Positions 1 to 9,702 of a stretch of DNA of 64,000 nt are shown one piece after another (within the stretch, counting starts at the first letter, position 1; every line of letters starts with the position of its first letter). A program made the position numbers and the translations under genes. Below the pieces are notes generated by a model. The model ran no database searches. It saw only the letters and a program-made list of their open reading frames with translations, and had not been told where the DNA came from. Origin of the DNA: Monilinia fructicola (lineage: Eukaryota > Ascomycota > Leotiomycetes > Helotiales > Sclerotiniaceae). Location of the stretch: assembly GCA_008692225.1 (NCBI GenBank), contig VICG01000001.1, forward strand, positions 2,034,501 through 2,098,500, written 5' to 3'.

Positions 1-250
1 GATTTAACCTTATTACTTCCCAACCCTTTCCTAAACTGGTATACGGTAAAAAAGGACACATTTCAATTCTGACACAATCATTAAAAACATAAAACGTCCC
101 CTCAATCGACTTTGGTGAATATTCCATCTTCTCTTCCCATTCTTTGCTTTTCCACCCACTGAGCTCTGGAAGCAATCACTCAAAGGTCGTAGAACTCTTT
201 CTGTCTTTCCTCAGAAGATCGATTCGGAATTCGGTTCTCTTCTGTTCACC
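1..250 (+). promoter_or_regulatory. 5' region of the calnexin gene
   Basis: This stretch lies immediately upstream of the calnexin start codon. It is rich in C/T, with runs such as CTTCTCTTCCC and CTTTCTGTCTTTCC in the last 130 bases, as is common in promoters of strongly expressed fungal genes. I see no clear TATA box, and no ER-stress element can be assigned with confidence. The window edge cuts the upstream side. Confidence 0.4.
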
Positions 251-2195
251 ATGCGTTTTCATACAACAGCTGCTATCTCAGCAGCAGCTCTGCTAGCAAG
301 TTCTGTCAATGCCGATGCACAATCTGTACTCAGTGAAGCAAGCTCTTCAGTAGCAAGTGCTGCTACTGAAGCTTCTTCATCTGCCACTTCTACCAGCATC
401 GAGCTTCCTACCTTCACTGTAAATATACCTCGTTTATTGCCCTCCTACCCCTCCGCACCTATTTTTGAGAGGTCCTTCTAACCTTGAATTTTATCGCAGC
501 CTACCAAAATCACTGGAGATTTTGTTGAACAGTTCACCGATGACTGGGAAACTCGCTGGAAGCCATCCCATGCCAAAAAGGACACAAAGGGTTCTGATAA
601 GGAAGAGGAATGGGCTTATGTTGGAGAGTGGGCTGTCGAGGAACCCCATGTCTTCAAGGGTATGGAAGGAGATAAGGGTCTCGTTGTTAAAAACGCTGCT
701 GCTCATCACGCCATCTCTGCCAAATTCCCCAAGAAGATTGACAACAAGGGAAAGACTCTCGTTGTTCAATATGAGGTCAAGTTGCAAAGTCAGTATAAAA
801 TGGTCTCCCTTTCATCAATCAATTAACATGGCTAATATCTGGCTAGATGGTCTTGAGTGTGGTGGAGCATACTTGAAGCTTCTCCGTGACAACAAGGCTC
901 TTCACCAAGAAGAGTTCTCAAACGCATCTCCATACGTTATCATGTTCGGTCCTGACAAATGCGGTACTACCAACAAGGTTCACCTTATTATCAACCACAA
1001 GAACCCAAAGACTGGTGAATATGAGGAGAAGCACATGACTCCTGCACCAGCAGCCAGAATCCTCAAGACCACCGAGCTTTACACCTTGATTATTCACCCC
1101 AACAACACCGCCATCATCAAGTTGGATGGCGAGCAAGTCAAGGAGGTCAACCTTCTCTCTGATGATTTCGTCCCAGCATTCAACCCACCTAAGGAGATCG
1201 ATGATGCCAAGGATACTAAGCCAGACACATGGGTTGACGAGGCCCGTATCCCAGATCCAGAAGCTAAAAAGCCCGAGGACTGGGATGAGGAGGCGCCATT
1301 TGAGATTGTCGATGAGGAAGCTACTAAGCCTGAAGACTGGTTGGAGGATGAGCCTCTCGTTGTTCCAGACCCAGAGGCTCAAAAGCCAGAGGATTGGGAT
1401 GATGAGGAGGATGGAGACTGGATCGCCCCAACCGTACCAAATCCCAAGTGTGATGACGTTTCTGGCTGTGGTAAATGGGAGAAGCCATTGATCAAGAACC
1501 CAGCCTACAAGGGCAAGTGGACCGCACCTTACATTGATAACCCAGCCTACAAGGGTGTCTGGGCTCCACGCAAGATCAAGAACCCAGACTACTTTGAGGA
1601 CAAGACCCCATCCAACCTTGAGCCAATGGGAGCTGTAAGTAATTCTTGTTGTTGTTTGCAAGACATGACACTAATATCAATATAGATCGGTTTCGAAATC
1701 TGGACCATGCAAAGTGACATTCTATTCGACAACATCTACATCGGTCACTCCGTTGAGGATGCCGCCAAGTTCGCTGACGAGACCTTCCACGAGAAGCACC
1801 CTATCGAGCAATTGATTGAGATTGAGTCCATTCCAAAGCCTGAGGATAAGCCAAAGTCTCCATCTGATCTCGTCTTCACCGATGACCCAGTTCTTTACGT
1901 CAAGGAGAAGCTCGACTTGTTCTTCACCATCGCCCAAAATGACCCCATTCAAGCCGTCAAGTTCGTCCCTGAAGCTGCCATCGGTCTAAGTGCTGTTTTC
2001 TTTACTCTCATCGCCGTTATTGTCGGTATTGTAAGCATGAGTGGATCAACCCCACCACCCCAAGTCAAGAAGGCAGCCGCTAAGGCCAAGGATGCCGCCA
2101 CTGATGCCAAGGATAAGGTTGCCGAAGCTGTTGCATCTGGAACTGATGCTGCTAAGGCAGAGGTCAACAAACGTTCTACTAGGAGCTCATCGTAA
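251..2195 (+). CDS. Calnexin, ER membrane lectin chaperone
   Basis: Type I ER membrane chaperone that binds monoglucosylated N-glycans and helps glycoproteins fold. Exons 251-418, 500-788, 847-1634 and 1686-2195 join in frame to 584 residues, near the usual size for fungal calnexins. Residues 1 to about 22 form a signal peptide. The lectin domain follows, with paired cysteines (ECGG, PDKCG). The proline-rich P domain has repeated KPEDWD/KPDTW motifs followed by [12 protein letters not shown] and NPAYKGVW repeats. Near the C-terminus one hydrophobic helix ([16 protein letters not shown]) is followed by a short cytosolic tail rich in Lys/Ala and ending SSS. Introns are 81, 58 and 51 nt with GTAAAT, GTCAGT and GTAAGT donors. 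The start is chosen because it opens directly into the signal peptide. The gene converges with the aminotransferase downstream. The family call is secure. Confidence 0.96.
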
Positions 2196-2633
2196 ATATG
2201 GGGCTGATGAAATAATGAAGATCCAAGGGGGAAAGGAAAAACGTTACAGATGATTTTCTCAAATAACGGGGAATGGATAGTTCTATATTTGTGTGCATTT
2301 TGCAATCTTTCTTCAAAACACTCCACCAATACCCTTGAGTTATTGTGGATTGGGAGTCTAATCATTGAAACTGGAGTGACATGCAAATCAGGACGCGAAA
2401 CTTTGTATTTTAGGCGCACAAGACTCTTCAAATGAATACTTGATTTGACTTTGATATGCTACTTCTTCTTTTGCGCTATTTGTGCTGAAACCTGGCCGTC
2501 TGCTTATCTGTTTGTTAACCATGTAGCTCTATCCATATTTCATCATGTGTCCTTCATAGCTCTTTTTTCTTCATTCGCCATTCGTATCCATCGCCCTAAT
2601 GATTCGCTAATCAGCTGGCAAGACATTGGACTG
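2196..2633. other. Intergenic, between two convergent genes
   Basis: Shared 3' region of calnexin and the aminotransferase. It is AT-rich and has no credible coding frame. I see no repeat or RNA gene in it. Confidence 0.6.
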
Positions 2634-4620
2634 TCATTTTTCATCCTCATCAACTATGACGCCCCATTCATGCTCCACATTTCCATACATGATATCATAC
2701 AGCCAGGTTTTGATCATCTTGGTATAGAGGCCACTGTCTTCCTGCATAGGGATAGGGATATCGCGATCGCGGAAGGAGATGGTGGAGACGGGAGTTATGA
2801 AATACTAGTGCGCATTAGCGTTCGTGTCAATGTAAAGACGCCGGAGAGTGATGGATGTTGGGGACGTAAAGGTGGACAAAATGAAGATTTATCTTTCAAT
2901 TGGGAAGATACGGGAGTGAAGAATGAAATGCTACATGGCAAGTGGATGGGATATACATACAGCAGTACCGCTTAGGAACGCCTCAACGACTCTTCCTTCT
3001 TTTTGCGCCTCTTCTATTTCGAGCATGGTATAGGATCTTTCTACGATTTCTAGCGGCTCGGTGTTGGGAGGGAGAGAAGTAGAGGTTGCAGCTAGACGTT
3101 CCGCGGCCAAGTCAAGGACAGAACGGCGAGTGACGCCGTCCAGAATCAGCTTTCCGGTCAGGGGGGCGGTGAGAAGTTCAAGATTTTTAGTTTGGGCATT
3201 GCGGAGCTGGTAGGGAAGAGGGGTGGTTAATTGAGGTTTAGATTGGGGTTGATGAAGAGGTTTGGAGTGCAGAAAATACGCACGATGAGGAAAAAGTTGC
3301 TGGCTCCGGCTTCAGTGACTTGATAATCGGGCCCAAAGAGCCAGAGTATTTGATCGTAGCCAAGCTTACGGCCTTCCATCTGTTGTATAGTCAGTGACAT
3401 CTTCAATAGCAAGTGGAGTTTTTGGTTAGAGCATGGTTGGATTTTTCCACAGTGAGAAACCCAGATGTATAACCCACTTGGGATAGCCTCTCCTGGCAAT
3501 CTTGATTCATTGGTGAAAATATGCACAAGATTAGATGTACGGCCGGACGAGAGCTACAATTGGCATTTCTTGATGCTTCAAATGTAGTGGAGATATGAAC
3601 AAATAAAGCAAGAGATAAAGAACTAGGACTGTGCTGGAAGATAATGGTATTCAAACTCAGCCGAGGGAACTTACATGAGAAACGAATGCTGGACCATAGT
3701 TGGCTCCTACTTTGGCATATCCAAAGCCTCCAGGCCACGCACGGGTATCCTCTTTGCTATGAGACCGTCAACAACTTCTCAAATATAGCATCTTACTATG
3801 CTATCAGGTGATATGCTACAGTCTCCAGGCTAACTTACGAAGCTAGTAGTCTGAGCCCTGGAGGTTTAGGGTCTGCACCTGGGGGTGTACCCGAGAGATC
3901 TGGCCACGGAACAGCGATTACAAATAGCAACGCTGCGGATGGAGATGTAACTCCCAATTCCTCTCCATCCCCAATAATGGCAGGACGAACGTAGAGGAAT
4001 GTTCCAGGGCGGGACTTGGGAAGCCAACCTATCATATTTGAGTATCTTCTTCCACTGAGTTTCGAGGCTTGGGAAGGGAGCATCAACACTTACGTGGACC
4101 GTCAACTGCCATAAAAGTCAAGATTAATTTCTCCAATTCTTCAGGATCAAAGGCAGGAAGTACGACTCGTTGCGCTGACAGGACCAAACGCTTACAATTT
4201 CTATCGGGACGGAAAAGGCGGAGTTTGCCATCGAAACCGCGGTAGACTTTCATGCCCTCGAAACATTGAGTTGCGTAATGGAGACACGATGCCGTGGGCA
4301 TCATCGTAAGCGGCCCATACTATTACACGGTCAGAATTCCCAGCTAATCGCGAACCGTGGAGGATATGTGAATAGCGATCGTTGAAAACGATGAAATAAC
4401 TGACCGGTCTGATCTCGGGGGTTTGCCACCCTTCATCAGCAGTCCATCGCACCGTAACCATATGATCAGTGCAATTTTTCGAGGCCCATACCTCCTTGCT
4501 ATTGGGCTCGGGAACGGATCTTGGAGTGGTGGTTCTGGTGATGAGGACTCGGGATGCATTGAGGCCTGTAGATTGACGTCGATCGCTCCCCATGGTGTGA
4601 GGCGAGGGAAGAGAAACCAT
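2634..4620 (-). CDS. Branched-chain amino acid aminotransferase (PLP fold type IV)
   Basis: Interconverts leucine, isoleucine and valine with their 2-oxo acids using pyridoxal phosphate. Seven exons on the minus strand: 4620-4405, 4319-4094, 4028-3839, 3756-3675, 3379-3284, 3206-2961 and 2804-2634. They give 408 residues, a normal length. Recognisable segments are TDHMVTVRW, CLHYATQCFEGMKVYRG (family signature), RLFRPDRN, LYVRPAIIGDGEELGV, the stretch around ANYGPAFVSH, DQILWLFG and TEAGASNFF, and the C-terminal LILDGVTRRSVLDLA and IMYGNVEHEWGV. The PLP lysine is not clearly visible in my reading: fungal enzymes have GYAKVGANYG, and this protein has the same segment at exon 4, so Lys there is the candidate. 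Introns of 295 nt (3380-3674) and 156 nt (2805-2960) are long for this window. I see no strong mitochondrial targeting peptide, so it may be cytosolic, but an upstream exon cannot be excluded. Confidence 0.93.
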
Positions 4621-5835
4621 GGGTTGGATTGAAGGCCTTGGTTCTGAGTCAGCCGCCTTTGGTGATGTCTGGCACTTGAATTAATGAGAGTTTGTAAGTT
4701 GCTTGAAGGGAGGATAGATAAATAAGAGGGGGGATTCGGATGCGATCGTGGAGTACACGATAAGAGTGGACCCGCGGAAGTGAGGGGTTTGGAAAGACGG
4801 GCGCGAAGAAAGGAAAGAAAAGACCAAGCGACTAAACTCCAAGTCCCCAAAGAAGTATCTATCGTTGTTGGATTGAAGATACGACTTACAAGCTTCGAAG
4901 ATATGAATATGCACTCAATACTTAATGTTTCTCCGATTACCAAACGCAGCCGGGAAGGAAAGCGCAAGGGGTTTTATTTGTGAGAATGTCTTATCAGGAG
5001 ACACATAGGGAATACATTGTGTCTAGCCAAACCTTCCCCAATTCCATATATCATGTTATTGCCAGACCTATCTATATTACATTGTCCGTGTAACGAAGTG
5101 GTTAGGGCCATGTTGGCACGAAAGATATCATCTTAATTTGTTCTGTACGTGACAAGGTCAGCTCAGGACACGTGGAGCGGCATAGCAAGGTTACCAAAAT
5201 GAGTCCTGCCGAAGATCTCGACGCCATCATTTTGTTGTGATATTATGAGATTGAGACCATAAGGCATACATGAAAGTCATATGTGCGTATTCGGAAATGC
5301 TCGAGGCTTCACTACTACTACTACGGCCCCATGGTCCATCGCTCCACTCATCATCATCTACGAGTTCGCATTTTCATCGCAGACAAGAGAATACCATGAA
5401 TTATAGAATATTCAAAGCCAATACTGCCTTGGTAGGGTCTTCATCGATATACTGTCACTGTACTAGATACCAGTCGATAGTTGAAAACAATATATTTCCA
5501 AAATAGAGAGTGCAATCTCATCGGGGAGTGGAATCTGTTGAGGTATGATGGTTTAGTTGGAGAAAGCCAGTTCATCAAGGGTCAATATTTAATGAGCTGG
5601 GCCATTTCAAGAAGAAAGCACATATATATATATATATATGTGATAGCATTGTCGCACCTTCCAATTGCATTGGGAGACCAAGAGAATTACACCACTATGC
5701 CTGCCTAAGTAGATTAGATGCTCATGCTGCACAGTAAACCCTCAAAACGCATTCTCAATACTAAGATTCGACATTGATCCCAAACCCAAACCCTCGACGT
5801 CTCGTAAACTCCACACCTCACGTCCTTCACCATCA
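4621..5835. promoter_or_regulatory. Divergent intergenic region with (AT)n tract
   Basis: Holds the promoters of the aminotransferase (leftward) and the small gene at 5836 (rightward). An alternating AT tract lies at about 5622-5640. Short open frames here are not supported by splice sites or recognisable protein. I see no CCGGNNNNCCGG Leu3-type site. Confidence 0.45.
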
Positions 5836-6428
5836 ATGTTCGGGAAATTCTATCACGTAATCCGAAAGTATGCAATAGACACAAGCCTGAATGTCTTTAC
5901 AATTGGTGTCGCCAGCACAATCTATATCACCGAGTAAGTATCTCAACTCTCAATGATAGAAACAATTTTAATGATATGCACAGTGCTCAAAGGCGCAAAG
6001 ATCAACATCGAACAATAATCTCGAACAATAATACGATTGAATTACTTGAAGACAGAATTGAAGGGCTAGTCGAAGAACGCCTCCAATTGCTGTACAAAAG
6101 GTCTGCCGCAGACTCTTCTTCACCTCTCACAGTGCATCGTTTGGATCATGTCTCTCCTCCGAATCTACCGCAGTAAAGGTCTTTTCTGGTTGACCTTTTT
6201 CCCCTCAATAGGCTTGTTTTATTTTCGAAATTGGAAGTAAGGTTTAGCTCCATGGTGCTTTGTTCCTATGTAACGGTGCATGTTAACAATGTCGATAGCC
6301 GTCAGATGAATGACTCTTTGAGTAAGAGTATACAGGAACAGCAGAAATGGATTGCTGAGCTTAAGGAGTTTGAAAAGGAATGTAAAGAGGGAACAAGGCA
6401 TCAAGACCCAGGAAAACAAAGGCGATGA
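5836..6428 (+). CDS. Small unrecognised protein, possible single membrane segment
   Basis: I do not recognise this protein. Three exons (5836-5933, 5984-6172, 6299-6428) join in perfect phase to 138 residues. The donors are GTAAGT and GTAAAG. The second intron has TGTTAACAA, a good branch site, shortly before its TAG acceptor. The N-terminus (MFGKFYHVIRKYAIDTS) is basic and aromatic. A moderately hydrophobic stretch follows (about residues 16-31), then a basic segment (QRRKDQHR), which would suit a mitochondrial or other membrane-anchored protein. The C-terminal part is highly charged and helical (SIQEQQKWIAELKEFEKE), suggesting a coiled coil. Reading-frame agreement across two introns is the main evidence that it is real. 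Confidence 0.6.
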
Positions 6429-6854
6429 TTGTACTTGTAAGGTTGGCTTGTTGGTCATATACTCTGACATGAAAATTATCAATCAAGAGTTGTGGTTTTA
6501 GCTAGATTCCACAGGGGATTTGTTTGACTCTAAAGAGAAACTCCAACATTCCAATAAACTTCTGCCACTTGGCGACGTTGATATATATCATTCCCAACTG
6601 AACTATCACATAATGTAATGAAAGGCTAGAGAAGATGGAAACTAGCAAGAATGATTTTTGATATCCGGAGTTTATTCCCTTTCGAAGACCACGACCACCC
6701 AGCAGTCTATAGCAACAATTAACCAGCCAACTTCTCTATACGAATGTCATTTGATATCTAAACTATGCCATCCACCAAAACGCCATGCGTGCCAATGTAA
6801 TCCTTCTCACTAGTACGTTGTTCGATGATCCAAGTACCTACTCACATTAACCAT
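6429..6854. other. Intergenic, between two convergent genes
   Basis: Shared 3' region of the small gene and the nicotinate phosphoribosyltransferase. I see nothing further in it. Confidence 0.5.
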
Positions 6855-8378
6855 TCATTTCTTGACAACATCCTCACCTTCCTTTCCCCATCTCGTAGTC
6901 TCATCGCCTCCTTGCCATTCTTCTTCTACGTATCCCAATTCTTTCTTAACCCTCAAAACTGTACTCTCATCACCCATGTTCTTCCCAATGTTATCACTAA
7001 TCTTGATTGCCGGTTTGCCATCAGCAGAACTTAATTTGATTACAATATTCAATGGTGTCGATTTCTTCCCCGTACTTTGATGAACGAAATCATTCGTAAA
7101 GAATGTGCCCACACCAAATGTGGGTTGAAATCCTGATTCTTCGGCGATCTGCTTGTACTTTATACAAAGCTCGACATCTAATGAATCAGAGAAGACGATA
7201 GTTTTCTTATCCTTGATTCCTTGCTCGTCGTAGAATTGACGCATTTTCTTTACGAAGCTTGCCGGATCACCGGAATCTTGTCGAACACCAGTGAAGGCTT
7301 GCGCAAATGTTGGGATATTCTCGTTTGTTTTGTCGCCCGTTGCATCCAAAGGTGGCAATGTACTACTAGTGCCATCAGTCGTGAGTGTAGCGGCTGATGG
7401 CAAGGTAGCAGCAGCCCCCGAAGTAGCTGTTGTGAGGGATGGAATCTTCTGAGAAAAGACCCGGAGAAAGTCTTTGGTACCAAAAGTATCCGTGAGAGCA
7501 ATACCCAAAACCCCTTGTCCGAAACATCCAATCCAATAATCTAATGCAGTAGCCGTAGCACTTCTATAGTTATCCGTAATAGCCGCAACTCCCATAAACC
7601 ATTCATGTGCAACAGTACCTATGGGAGGGATTCCAAATCGCATAGCCAAATGAACATTACTCGTACCCGCGATCTTCCCAGTCAACTTTTGTTCCTCTCC
7701 TGCTTTCTTGGCCTTGACCAATCCCCGGAAAACAAGTGCCTGGGTATGGTAATCTCTTCTTCTCCTCGTCCCGAATTCTGACACAATACATCCAGCCTTC
7801 AAAAGCGATATTCCCTTATCATATGCCTTTTCTTCTTGTCCCTCATATGTCCAATCCGTATCCATAAATCGAAAGTATGCTTCACTGGTCAACGCCAACA
7901 ATGGAATTTCGTACAGAATGGTGTCAAGCCATAAGCCCTTCACCACCAGGTTGACCTCTCCCAAATCCTCATCTTTTCCCTTGTCATCGTCTGCCACAAA
8001 TGTAGCCTCAATTTGGTTTCGTGGATCTAGTCGGAACTCTTTCAAGAAGTCAAGGTAAGGCTGGTTCAGGTACGTGCAGGTATTTTTGAGGAACCGGTAT
8101 TCTTCGTCCTTGAGTGCAATATTTCCCAGCTCTACTCCAGTCAGCAAACTTCCAAGCCAACACTTAAGCGGTAGGTACATACTACTAATTTGAAGCTGTA
8201 GCCAACGAAACGCTGCTCTAGATAACTTCTTCTCTGGCGTTCGATTCTTGAACGCGTAAGTTACTCGTACGTCAGAGAAGTATTTTAAGACGGCGCATTG
8301 CATAGTTAGCTTGTAAAGATCAGTATCTAGAAAGCTGATCACCCCTTCTGGGTATTGTAAGGTTGAATAGAAATCCAT
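6855..8378 (-). CDS. NPT1: Nicotinate phosphoribosyltransferase (NAD salvage)
   Basis: Converts nicotinate and PRPP to nicotinate mononucleotide, the entry step of the Preiss-Handler route to NAD. The frame is open from 8378 to 6855 (507 codons), but a 51-nt intron at 8132-8182 lies in frame. Its GTATGT donor, GCTGAC branch site and TAG acceptor fit. Removing it replaces an odd hydrophobic insert with the expected QISKLGNIALKDEEY and gives 490 residues. Diagnostic segments are DTDLYKLTMQ at the N-terminus, SEFGTRRRRDYHTQ, AGTSNVHLAMRFGI, the GTVAHEWFMG histidine region and GVRQDSGDP for the phosphoribosyl pocket. A Ser/Thr/Ala-rich insertion of about 40 residues (SLTTATSGAAATLPS onward) sits before the GVRQDSGDP region and is probably a surface loop. 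The upstream side is an AT-rich relic. Confidence 0.95.
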   Translation of the reverse strand: MDFYSTLQYPEGVISFLDTDLYKLTMQCAVLKYFSDVRVTYAFKNRTPEKKLSRAAFRWLQLQISSMYLPLKCWLGSLLTGVELGNIALKDEEYRFLKNTCTYLNQPYLDFLKEFRLDPRNQIEATFVADDDKGKDEDLGEVNLVVKGLWLDTILYEIPLLALTSEAYFRFMDTDWTYEGQEEKAYDKGISLLKAGCIVSEFGTRRRRDYHTQALVFRGLVKAKKAGEEQKLTGKIAGTSNVHLAMRFGIPPIGTVAHEWFMGVAAITDNYRSATATALDYWIGCFGQGVLGIALTDTFGTKDFLRVFSQKIPSLTTATSGAAATLPSAATLTTDGTSSTLPPLDATGDKTNENIPTFAQAFTGVRQDSGDPASFVKKMRQFYDEQGIKDKKTIVFSDSLDVELCIKYKQIAEESGFQPTFGVGTFFTNDFVHQSTGKKSTPLNIVIKLSSADGKPAIKISDNIGKNMGDESTVLRVKKELGYVEEEWQGGDETTRWGKEGEDVVKK

Positions 8379-8540
8379 CTTTGATGTCGAACCCTAACAA
8401 AAAGCGGTAGTTCTGTTGCGACGGGTTGTTTTTGTATATCAATGAATGATGAAACGACCCCACCATCATAAGATAAGTAAGCAGTGATGGTGTGGGATCT
8501 CTATTGCGGTGGGCAGCTCGCGTAGACATCCATCTAAGCT
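8379..8540 (-). promoter_or_regulatory. Short 5' region of the NPT1 gene
   Basis: Normal-composition DNA between the NPT1 start and the AT-rich tract that begins at about 8545. It presumably carries the core promoter. No specific site can be assigned. Confidence 0.35.
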
Positions 8541-8544
8541 TAAA

Positions 8545-9085
8545 AATGGATCTATGACATAAGACGCTATAATTTTTTAAAAAATATAAAAAATCATATA
8601 AATCCTTTTAATTAACGTTTAGGTAACTACTAAGACTTATAAATAAGGGAATTCATAGTAGCGATCAATCTATTATTAAAATGAGTCCTCAAGAGGCAAC
8701 TATAAAATCCTTAGACCCACTCTATATTCCTCGATCTTAAAGAATATAAAGTAAAGCTTCGTTTTTATTAAATTAACCTTGTATAATAAGAAGAAGGGCT
8801 GATTGTATAATTAATAAACGAATATATACTTTAATACTTTAAAATAATTATATACTATATTATCTATATATATATACGATACTACTTATATATATACTAA
8901 TTTAAAAAGTATTAAAACTAGCTAAATGCTTTTTAATAGAAATATTATATTTATAGATTATGCCTATTATAGATTAAAATCGAGTTTTAGATATTTTTAA
9001 GATGTCAAAAAAATTAATTTAAAAATGTTTTAAAACATATCTTTGAAATATAATAATACATGAACTGTAATGTAACGTCGTATAG
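8545..9085. repeat. AT-rich island, probable RIP-mutated transposon relic
   Basis: About 540 bases of very AT-rich sequence dominated by TA dinucleotides and A/T runs, with sharp borders against normal-composition DNA. No open frame survives. In filamentous ascomycetes such islands are typically remains of transposons hit by repeat-induced point mutation, which converts CpA to TpA. I cannot name the original element. Confidence 0.6.
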
Positions 9086-9702
9086 AATGTGTATTGTAGT
9101 ACTCGAGTAGAGCTGATTCTCATTATAACCATCTACTCTTCTCATTTATATAATGATGCTGTATCATCCCTGCCGAGACGTCGGCAACGGAAGCAACGCT
9201 GGCGACGTTGCTTCCAATGCGACCACCGTCACACTAACAATAAATTGTGCATCATTTTCAAAACTCTTATAATTATAAATCCATTCAAGTCATTTCCGAG
9301 TTTACTTGATCTACCGGACCTGTAGACTTCCGCTATCAGTATTGATTCATTCATACGAAGCGAACCATTCACCAAAACACATTCTTCATTCTTCAAAAAT
9401 TATATTCCTCATACTAGCTCTATCTAATGGATCCATGCAACAAAGCTTTTCAAAATGTCGCTATCATTAATGCATGAATAAGTATAAAGACGTCAGTCCA
9501 CGCAATATGCAGTATCCAAAAAGAGAAAAAATAAAAATAAATAAAGACAAACTCCAGTTTGCATAGGTATAGTGATGCTAATTCACCCCAATTCCATGAA
9601 TAAGTTCCAATCGTCATAGCTCATACCAATCATCCATTAAAAAATCGACTTGTATCAATACCACTCTATCTGTGACGAATGATATCCTATGCTCATCACC
9701 AT
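9086..9702. other. Intergenic, no gene seen
   Basis: Normal-composition DNA between the AT-rich relic and the 3' end of the lipase gene. It includes a local GC-rich patch at about 9170-9215 with inverted cgtcggcaacggaagc/gcttcc-type words. I see no supported coding sequence. Confidence 0.45.

Noticed and set aside
918..1661. 247-codon minus-strand open frame.
   Set aside because: Shadow of the calnexin P-domain repeats; no domain and no splice context of its own.
2445..2975. 176-codon open frame on the plus strand.
   Set aside because: It lies over the last exon and intron of the aminotransferase on the other strand, whose protein is well recognised.
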